Shown here: piece after piece, positions 54,101 to 64,000 of the stretch
How positions within the stretch are numbered: position 1 is the stretch's first letter
Layout of the letters: each line of letters begins with the position of its first letter
Assembly: GCA_030180135.1 (NCBI GenBank)
Contig: CM058230.1
Coordinates: 106,383,503 to 106,447,502, forward strand
DNA from: Orychophragmus violaceus
Lineage: Eukaryota; Streptophyta; Magnoliopsida; Brassicales; Brassicaceae
DNA: 64,000 nt
Direction of reading: 5' to 3'
Made by a program: the position numbers and the translations under genes
Notes under the pieces: model-generated
The model's database searches: none
The model's input: only the letters and a program-made list of their open reading frames with translations
What the model was told of the DNA's origin: nothing

Positions 54101-57100
54101 AAAAAAAAAATGACGGTATATGATAAACCGATCGTGGACTGATCCTATGCACCGTGGGACAGTCGCGGTGCATGAAAAACCAAGTTTTCATGTCCCGGGA
54201 AGGATCGGGTCGAGTTTTTTCGAAAGTACCACGACCAAAACCCCTCATATGGACAGTAAGGAGGTGTGGTGGAGGAAACATGTGAAAAAAATGACGGTAT
54301 ATGATAAACTGATCGTGGACTGATCCTATGCACCGTGGGACAGTCGCGGTGCATGAAAAACCAAGTGTTCATGTCCCGAGAAGGATAGGGTCGAGTTTTT
54401 TCGAAAGTACCACGACCAAAACCCCTCATATAGACAGTAAGGAGGTGTGGTGGAGGAAACATGTGAAAAAAATGACGGTATATGATAAACTGATCGTGGA
54501 CTGATCCTATGCACCGTGGGACAGTCGCGGTGCATGAAAAACCAAGTGTTCATGGCCCGGGAAGAATCGGGTCGAGTTTTTTCGAAAGTACCACGACCGA
54601 AACCCCTCATATGGACAGTAAGGAGGTGTGGTGGAGGAAACAGGTGAAAAAAAAATGATGGTATATGATAAACTGATCGTGGACTAGTCCTATGCACCGT
54701 GGGACAGTCGCGGTGCGTGAAAAACCAAGTGTTCATGGCCCGGGAAGAATCGGGTCGAGTTTTTTCGAAAGTACCATGACCGAAACCCCTCATATGGACA
54801 GTAAGGAGGTGTGGTGGAGGAAACAGGTGAAACAAAAAATGACGGTATATGATAAACTGATCGTGGACTGATCCTATGCACCGTGGGACAGTCGCGTTGC
54901 ATGAAAAACCAAGTGTTCATGCCCCGAGAAGAATCGGGTCGAGTTTTTTCGAAAGTACCACGACCAAAACCCCTCATAGAGACAGTAAGGAGGTGTGGTG
55001 GAGGAAACAGGTGAAAAAAAAATGACGGGATATGATAAACTGATCGTGGACTGATCCTATGCACCATGGGACAGTCGCGGTGCATGAAAAACCAAGTGTT
55101 CATGGCCCGGGAAGAATCGGGTCGAGTTTTTTCGAAAGTAACACGACCAAAACCCCTCATATGGACAGTAAGGTGTGGTGGAGGAAACAAGTGAAAAAAA
55201 AAATGACGGTATATGATAAACCGATCGTGGACTGATCCTATGCACCGTGGGACAGTCGCGGTGCATGAAAAACCAAGTGTTCATGGCCTGGGAAGAATCG
55301 GGTCGAGTTTTTTCGAAAGTAACACGACCAAAACCCCTCATATGGACATTAAGGAGGTGTGGTGGAGGAAACAAGTGAAAAACAAAATGACGGTATATGA
55401 TAAACCGATCGTGGACTGATCCTATGCACCGTGGGACAGTCGCGGTGCATGAAAAACCAAGTTTTCATGTCCCGGGAAGGATCGGGTCGAGTTTTTTCGA
55501 AAGTACCACGACCAAAACCCCTCATATGGACAGTAAGGAGGTGTGGTGGAGGAAACATGTGAAAAAAATGACGGTATATGATAAACTGATCGTGGACTGA
55601 TCCTATGCACCGTGGGACAGTCGCGGTGCATGAAAAACCAAGTGTTCATGTCCCGAGAAGGATAGGGTCGAGTTTTTTCGAAAGTACCACGACCAAAACC
55701 CCTCATATAGACAGTAAGGAGGTGTGGTGGAGGAAACATGTGAAAAAAATGACGGTATATGATAAACTGATCGTGGACTGATCCTATGCACCGTGGGACA
55801 GTCGCGGTGCATGAAAAACCAAGTGTTCATGGCCCGGGAAGAATCGGGTCGAGTTTTTTCGAAAGTACCACGACCGAAACCCCTCATATGGACAGTAAGG
55901 AGGTGTGGTGGAGGAAACAGGTGAAAAAAAAATGATGGTATATGATAAACTGATCGTGGACTAGTCCTATGCACCGTGGGACAGTCGCGGTGCATGAAAA
56001 ACCAAGTGTTCATGGCCCGGGAAGAATCGGGTCGAGTTTTTTCGAAAGTACCATGACCGAAACCCCTCATATGGACAGTAAGGAGGTGTGGTGGAGGAAA
56101 CAGGTGAAACAAAAAATGACGGTATATGATAAACTGATCGTGGACTGATCCTATGCACCGTGGGACAGTCGCGGTGCATGAAAAACCAAGTGTTCGTGGC
56201 CCGAGAAGAATCGGGTCGAGTTTTTTCGAAAGTACCACGACCAAAACCCCTCATAGAGACAGTAAGGAGGTGTGGTGGAGGAAACAGGTGAAAAAAAAAT
56301 GACGGGATAGGATAAACTGATCGTGGACTGATCCTATGCACCGTGGGACAGTCGCGGTGCATGAAAAACCAAGTGTTCATGGCCCGAGAAGAATCGGGTC
56401 GAGTTTTTTCGAAAGTACCACGACCAAAACCCCTCATATAGACAGTAAGGAGGTGTGGTGGAGGAAACATGTGAAAAAAATGACGGGATAGGATAAACTG
56501 ATCGTGGACTGATCCTATGCACCGTGGGACAGTCGCGGTGCATGAAAAACCAAGTGTTCATGGCCCGGGAAGAATCGGGTCGAGTTTTTTCGAAAGTACC
56601 ACTACCGAAACCCCTCATATGGACAGTAAGGAGGTGTGGTGGAGGAAACAGGTGAAAAAAAATGATGGTATATGATAAACTGATCGTGGACTAATCCTAT
56701 GCACCGTGGGACAGTCGCGGTGCATGAAAAACCAAGTGTTCATGGCCCGGGAAGAATCGGGTCGAGTTTTTTCGAAAGTACCACGACCGAAACCCCTCAT
56801 ATGGACAGTAAGGAGGTGTGGTGGAGGAAACAGGTGAAACAAAAAATGACGGTATATGATAAACTGATCGTGGACTGATCCTATGCACCGTGGGACAGTC
56901 GCGGTGCATGAAAAACCAAGTGTTCATGGCCCGAGAAGAATCGGGTCGAGTTTTTTCGAAAGTACCACGACCAAAACCCCTCATATAGACAGTAAGGAGG
57001 TGTGGTGGAGGAAACAGGTGAAAAAAAAATGACGGGATATGATAAACTGATCGTGGACTGATCCTATGCACCATGGGACAGTCGCGGTGCATGAAAAACC

Positions 57101-60100
57101 AAGTGTTCATGGCCCGGGAAGAATCGGGTCGAGTTTTTTCGAAAGTAACACGACCAAAACCCCTCATATGGACAGTAAGGTGTGGTGGAGGAAACAAGTG
57201 AAAAACAAAAATGGCGGTATATGATAAACCGATCGTGGACTGATCCTATGCACCGTGGGACAGTCGCGGTGCATGAAAAACCAAGTGTTCATGGCCCGGG
57301 AAGAATCGGGTCGAGTTTTTTCGAAAGTAACACGACCAAAACCCCTCATATGGACATTAAGGAGGTGTGGTGGAGGAAACAAGTGAAAAAAAAATGACGG
57401 TATATGATAAACCGATCGTGGACTGATCCTATGCACCGTGGGACAGTCGCGGTGCATGAAAAACCAAGTTTTCATGTCCCGGGAAGGATCGGGTCGAGTT
57501 TTTTCGAAAGTACCACGACCAAAACCCCTCATATGGACAGTAAGGAGGTGTGGTGGAGGAAACATGTGAAAAAAATGACGGTATATGATAAACTGATCGT
57601 GGACTGATCCTATGCACCGTGGGACAGTCGCGGTGCATGAAAAACCAAGTGTTCATGTCCCGAGAAGGATAGGGTCGAGTTTTTTCGAAAGTACCACGAC
57701 CAAAACCCCTCATATAGACAGTAAGGAGGTGTGGTGGAGGAAACATGTGAAAAAAATGACGGTATATGATAAACTGATCGTGGACTGATCCTATGCACCG
57801 TGGGACAGTCGCGGTGCATGAAAAACCAAGTGTTCATGGCCCGGGAAGAATCGGGTCGAGTTTTTTCGAAAGTACCACGACCGAAACCCCTCATATGGAC
57901 AGTAAGGAGGTGTGGTGGAGGAAACAGGTGAAAAAAAAATGATGGTATATGATAAACTGATCGTGGACTAGTCCTATGCACCGTGGGACAGTCGCGGTGC
58001 GTGAAAAACCAAGTGTTCATGGCCCGGGAAGAATCGGGTCGAGTTTTTTCGAAAGTACCATGACCGAAACCCCTCATATGGACAGTAAGGAGGTGTGGTG
58101 GAGGAAACAGGTGAAACAAAAAATGACGGTATATGATAAACTGATCGTGGACTGATCCTATGCACCGTGGGACAGTCGCGGTGCATGAAAAACCAAGTGT
58201 TCATGCCCCGAGAAGAATCGGGTCGAGTTTTTTCGAAAGTACCACGACCAAAACCCCTCATAGAGACAGTAAGGAGGTGTGGTGGAGGAAACATGTGAAA
58301 AAAAAATGACGGGATATGATAAACTGATCGTGGACTGATCCTATGCACCATGGGACAGTCGCGGTGCATGAAAAACCAAGTGTTCATGGCCCGGGAAGAA
58401 TCGGGTCGAGTTTTTTCGAAAGTAACACGACCAAAACCCCTCATATGGACAGTAAGGTGTGGTGGAGGAAACAAGTGAAAAAAAAAATGACGGTATATGA
58501 TAAACCGATCGTGGACTGATCCTATGCACCGTGGGACAGTCGCGGTGCATGAAAAACCAAGTGTTCATGGCCTGGGAAGAATCGGGTCGAGTTTTTTCGA
58601 AAGTAACACGACCAAAACCCCTCATATGGACATTAAGGAGGTGTGGTGGAGGAAACAAGTGAAAAACAAAATGACGGTATATGATAAACCGATCGTGGAC
58701 TGATCCTATGCACCGTGGGACAGTCGCGGTGCATGAAAAACCAAGTGTTCATGTCCCGGGAAGGATCGGGTCGAGTTTTTTCGAAAGTACCACGACCAAA
58801 ACCCCTCATATGGACAGTAAGGAGGTGTGGTGGAGGAAACATGTGAAAAAATGACGGTATATGATAAACTGATCGTGGACTGATCCTATGCACCGTGGGA
58901 CAGTCGCGGTGCATGAAAACCAAGTGTTCATGTCCCGAGAAGGATCGGGTCGAGTTTTTTCGAAAGTACCACGACCAAAACACCTCATATAGGCAGTAAG
59001 GAGGTGTGGTGGAGAAAACATTTGAAAAAATGACGGTATATGATAAACTGATCGTGGACTGATCCTATGCACCGTGGGACAGTCGCGGTGCATGAAAAAC
59101 CAAGTGTTCATGGCCCGGGAAGAATCGGGTCGAGTTTTTTCGAAAGTACCACGACCGAAACCCCTCATATGGACAGTAAGGAGGTGTGGTGGTGGAAACA
59201 GGTGAAAAAAAATGACGGTATATGATAAACTGATCGTGGACTAATCCTATGCACCGTGGGACAGTCGCGGTGCATGAAAAACCAAGTGTTCATGGCCCGG
59301 GAAGAATCGGGTCGAGTTTTTTCAAAAGTACCACGACCGAAACCCCTCATATGGACAGTAAGGAGGTGTGGTGGAGGAAACAGGTGAAACAAAAAATGAC
59401 GGGATATGATAAACTGATCGTGGACTGATCCTATGCACCATGGGACAGTCGCGGTGCATGAAAAACCAAGTGTTCATGGCCCGGGAAGAATCGGGTCGAG
59501 TTTTTTCGAAAGTACCACGACCGAAACCCCTCATATGGACAGTAAGGAGGTGTGGTGGAGGAAACAGGTGAAAAAAAATGACGGTATATGATAAACTGAT
59601 CGTGGACTAGTCCTATGCACCGTGGGACAGTCGCGGTGCATGAAAAACCAAGTGTTCATGGCCCGGGAAGAATCGGGTCGAGTTTTTTCGAAAGTACCAT
59701 GACCGAAACCCCTCATATGGACAGTAAGGAGGTGTGGTGGAGGAAACAGGTGAAACAAAAAATGACGGTATATGATAAACTGATCGTGGACTGATCCTAT
59801 GCACCGTGGGACAGTCGCGGTGCATGAAAAACCTAGTATTCATGCCCCGAGAAGAATCGGGTCGAGTTTTTTCGAAAGTACCACGACCAAAACCCCTCAT
59901 AGAGACAGTAAGGAGGTGTGGTGGAGGAAACAGGTGAAAAAAAAATGACGGGATATGATAAACTGATCGTGGACTGATCCTATGCACCATGGGACAGTCG
60001 CGGTGCATGAAAAACCAAGTGTTCATGGCCCGGGAAGAATCGGGTCGAGTTTTTTCGAAAGTAACACGACCAAAACCCCTCATATGGACAGTAAGGTGTG

Positions 60101-63100
60101 GTGGAGGAAACAAGTGAAAAAAAAAATGACGGTATATGATAAACCGATCGTGGACTGATCCTATGCACCGTGGGACAGTCGCGGTGCATGAAAAACCAAG
60201 TGTTCATGGCCTGGGAAGAATCGGGTCGAGTTTTTTCGAAAGTAACACGACCAAAACCCCTCATATGGACATTAAGGAGGTGTGGTGGAGGAAACAAGTG
60301 AAAAACAAAATGACGGTATATGATAAACCGATCGTGGACTGATCCTATGCACCGTGGGACAGTCGCGGTGCATGAAAAACCAAGTGTTCATGTCCCGGGA
60401 AGGATCGGGTCGAGTTTTTTCGAAAGTACCACGACCAAAACCCCTCATATGGACAGTAAGGAGGTGTGGTGGAGGAAACATGTGAAAAAATGACGGTATA
60501 TGATAGACTGATCGTGGACTGATCCTATGCACCGTGGGACAGTCGCGGTGCATGAAAACCAAGTGTTCATGTCCCGAGAAGGATCGGGTCGAGTTTTTTC
60601 GAAAGTACCACGACCAAAACACCTCATATAGGCAGTAAGGAGGTGTGGTGGAGAAAACATTTGAAAAAATGACGGTATATGATAAACTGATCGTGGACTG
60701 ATCCTATGCACCGTGGGACAGTCGCGGTGCATGAAAAACCAAGTGTTCATGGCCCGGGAAGAATCGGGTCGAGTTTTTTCAAAAGTACCACGACCGAAAC
60801 CCCTCATATGGACAGTAAGGAGGTGTGGTGGAGGAAACAGGTGAAACAAAAAATGACGGGATATGATAAACTGATCGTGGACTGATCCTATGCACCATGG
60901 GACAGTCGCGGTGCATGAAAAACCAAGTGTTCATGGCCCGGGAAGAATCGGGTCGAGTTTTTTCGAAAGTACCACGACCGAAACCCCTCATATGGACAGT
61001 AAGGAGGTGTGGTGGAGGAAACAGGTGAAAAAAAAATGACGGTATATGATAAACTGATCGTGGACTAATCCTATGCACCGTGGGACAGAAGCGGTGCATG
61101 AAAAACCAAGTGTTCATGGCCCGAGAAGAATCGGGTCGAGTTTTTTCGAAAGTACCACGACCAAAACCCCTCATATAGACAGTAAGGAGGTGTGGTGGAG
61201 GAAACAGGTGAAAAAAAAAATGACGGGATATGATAAACTGATCGTGGACTGATCCTATGCACCATGGGACAGTCGCGGTGCATGAAAAACCAAGTGTTCA
61301 TGGCCCGGGAAGAATCGGGTCGAGTTTTTTCGAAAGTAACACGACCAAAACCCCTCATATGGACAGTAAGGTGTGGTGGAGGAAACAAGTGAAAAACAAA
61401 AATGACGGTATATGATAAACCGATCGTGGACTGATCCTATGCACCGTGGGACAGTCGCGGTGCATGAAAAACCAAGTGTTCATGGCCCGGGAAGAATCGG
61501 GTCGATTTTTTTCGAAAGTAACACGACCAAAACCCCTCATATGGACATTAATGAGGTGTGGTGGAGGAAACAAGTGGAAAAAAAAATGACGGTATATGAT
61601 AAACTGATCGTGGACTAATCCTATGCACCGTGGGACAGTCGCGGTGCATGAAAAACCAAGTGTTCATGGCCCAAGAAGAATCGGGTCGAGTTTTTTCGAA
61701 AGTACCACGACCAAAACCCCTCATATAGACAGTAAGGAGGTGTGGTGGAGGAAACAGGTGAAAAAAAAATGACGGGATATGATAAACTGATCGTGGACTG
61801 ATCCTATGCACCATGGGACAGTCGCGGTGCATGAAAAACCAAGTGTTCATGGCCCGGGAAGAATCGGGTCGAGTTTTTTCGAAAGTAACACGACCAAAAC
61901 CCCTCATATGGACAGTAAGGTGTGGTGGAGGAAACAAGTGAAAAACAAAAATGACGGTATATGATAAACCGATCGTGGACTGATCCTATGCACCGTGGGA
62001 CAGTCGCGGTGCATGAAAAACCAAGTGTTCATGGCCCGAGAAGAATCGGGTCGAGTTTTTTCGAAAGTACCACGACCAAAACCCCTCATATAGACAGTAA
62101 GGAGGTGTGGTGGAGGAAACAGGTGAAAAAAAAAATGACGGGATATGATAAACTGATCGTGGACTGATCCTATGCACCATGGGACAGTCGCGGTGCATGA
62201 AAAACCAAGTGTTCATGGCCCGGGAAGAATCGGGTCGAGTTTTTTCGAAAGTAACACGACCAAAACCCCTCATATGGACAGTAAGGTGTGGTGGAGGAAA
62301 CAAGTGAAAAACAAAAATGACGGTATATGATAAACCGATCGTGGACTGATCCTATGCACCGTGGGACAGTCGCGGTGCATGAAAAACCAAGTGTTCATGG
62401 CCCGGGAAGAATCGGGTCGAGTTTTTTCGAAAGTAACACGACCAAAACCCCTCATATGGACATTAAGGAGGTGTGGTGGAGGAAACAAGTGGAAAAAAAA
62501 ATGACGGTATATGATAAACCGATCGTGGACTGATCCTATGCACCGTGGGACAGTCGCGGTGCATGAAAAACCAAGTGTTCATGTCCCGGGAAGGATCGGG
62601 TCGAGTTTTTTCGAAAGTACCACGACCAAAACCCCTCATATGGACAGTAAGGAGGTGTGGTGGAGGAAACATGTGAAAAAAATGACGGTATATGATAAAC
62701 TGATCGTGGACTGATCCTATGCACCGTGGGACAGTCGCGGTGCATGAAAAACCAAGTGTTAATGTCCCGAGAAGGATAGGGTCGAGTTTTTTCGAAAGTA
62801 CCACGACCAAAACCCCTCATATAGACAGTAAGGAGGTGTGGTGGAGGAAACATGTGAAAAAAATGACGGTATATGATAAACTGATCGTGGACTGATCCTA
62901 TGCACCGTGGGACAGTCGCGGTGCATGAAAAACCAAGTGTTCATGGCCCGGGAAGAATCGGGTCGAGTTTTTTCGAAAGTACCACGACCGAAACCCCTCA
63001 TATGGACAGTAAGGAGGTGTGGTGGAGGAAACAGGTGAAAAAAAAATGATGGTATATGATAAACTGATCGTGGACTAATCCTATGCACCGTGGGACAGTC

Positions 63101-64000
63101 GCGGTGCATGAAAAACCAAGTGTTCATGGCCCGGGAAGAATCGGGTCGAGTTTTTTCTAAAGTACCACGACCGAAACCCCTCATATAGACAGTAAGGAGG
63201 TGTGGTGGAGGAAACAGGTGAAACAAAAAATGACGGTATATGATAAACTGATCGTGGACTGATCCTATGCACCGTGGGACAGTCGCGGTGCATGAAAAAC
63301 CAAGTGTTCATGGCCCGAGAAGAATCGGGTCGAGTTTTTTCGAAAGTACCACGACCAAAACCCCTCATATAGACAGTAAGGAGGTGTGGTGGAGGAAACA
63401 GGTGAAAAAAAATGACGGGATATGATAAACTGATCGTGGACTGATCCTATGCACCATGGGACAGTCGCGGTGCATGAAAAACCAAGTGTTCATGGCCCGG
63501 GAAGAATCGGGTCGAGTTTTTTCGAAAGTAACACGACCAAAACCCCTCATATGGACAGTAAGGTGTGGTGGAGGAAACAAGTGAAAAACAAAAATGACGG
63601 TATATGATAAACCGATCGTGGACTGATCCTATGCACCGTGGGACAGTCGCGGTGCATGAAAAACCAAGTGTTCAAGGCCCGGGAAGAATCGGGTCGAGTT
63701 TTTTCGAAAGTAACACGACCAAAACCCCTCATATGGACATTAAGGAGGTGTGGTGGATGAAACAAGTGAAAAAAAAAATGACGGTATATGATAAACCGAT
63801 CGTGGACTGATCCTATGCACCGTAGGACAGTCGCGGTGCATGAAAAACCAAGTTTTCATGTCCCGGGAAGGATCGGGTCGAGTTTTTTCGAAAGTACCAC
63901 GACCAAAACCCCTCATATGGACAGTAAGGAGGTGTGGTGGAGGAAACATGTGAAAAAAATGACGGTATATGATAAACTGATCGTGGACTGATCCTATGCA
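51150..64000 (+). repeat. Satellite array E
   Basis: About 70 monomers continuing array D in phase and in the same subfamily. There is no transposon in this 12.85-kb block. The GTAAGGTGTGG marker occurs at 51885, 53890, 55168, 57175, 58452, 60091, 61366, 61915, 62281 and 63558. The array runs off the window. Confidence 0.97.
51885..58451 (+). repeat. Two tandem ~3284-bp higher-order blocks (18 monomers each)
   Basis: Markers at 51885, 55168 and 58452 are spaced 3283 and 3284 bp. Internal spacing is 2005 + 1278 in the first block and 2007 + 1277 in the second (11 + 7 monomers). Variant monomers also recur at this distance, such as 52683/55967, 53330/56615 and 54326/57610. Confidence 0.88.

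Noticed and set aside
1..64000. CENP-B box in the satellite
   Set aside because: I looked for TTCG-N4-A-N2-CGGG on both strands of the monomer; the TTCGAAAG and CCCG(G/A)G contexts do not fit at the required positions.
1..64000. CRISPR array (regular repeats)
   Set aside because: Repeats are contiguous 183-bp units without unique spacers, in eukaryotic retroelement context.

Overview
The window looks like satellite-rich, pericentromeric or centromeric DNA from a flowering plant. About two thirds of it (roughly 42 of 64 kb) is one head-to-tail tandem satellite with a monomer of about 181-184 bp. The rest is LTR retrotransposons of plant type: two Ty1/copia copies, one complete Ty3/gypsy chromovirus of the Tekay/Del kind, and one solo LTR related to the chromovirus. 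The plant assignment rests on the retroelement lineages, the initiator-methionine tRNA primer sites and the nucleosome-sized satellite. I do not recognise the species. I see no host protein gene, rRNA, tRNA or CRISPR array.

Layout: satellite block A, 1-8347. Copia-1, 8348-13619, minus strand, TSD CCGAG, with an intact protease-to-RNase H frame but gag lost and a scrambled 5' end. Satellite B, 13620-16539. Solo LTR, 16540-18375, plus orientation, TSD GGTGT. Satellite C, 18376-18536. Copia-2, 18537-24706, minus strand, complete 1325-codon gag-pol but no 5' LTR. Satellite D, 24707-42476. Chromovirus, 42477-51149, minus strand, two nearly identical LTRs of about 1.74 kb, TSD TAGAC. Satellite E, 51150-64000. 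Removing copia-1, the solo LTR and the chromovirus, with one TSD copy each, rejoins A-B, B-C and D-E at the exact base, so these are clean insertions into a pre-existing array. Only the C/D junction is not clean.

The satellite has higher-order structure. A 3-bp-deletion marker monomer recurs at about 1277 bp (7 monomers), and a block of about 3284 bp (18 monomers) is tandemly doubled in E. Two sequence subfamilies meet near 31 kb. Each monomer carries a two-tier G-quadruplex-like motif and a 7+7 bp dyad.

The most interesting result is in the chromovirus and the solo LTR. The internal gag frame has no ATG for its first 94 codons. Inside the LTR, the first ATG after the TATA box opens a 17-codon exon ending in AAG|GT. 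A good splice acceptor directly before gag joins to it in frame. The divergent solo LTR keeps the same ATG, the same 17 codons (sharing DPGKST) and the same donor. A second, 215-bp GT-AG intron separates gag from protease, and removing it fuses them in frame. The three exons total 4899 nt, exactly 1633 codons. The pol stop codon lies in the 3' LTR. The polyprotein would therefore begin in one LTR and end in the other and depend on splicing. This is a prediction from sequence only.
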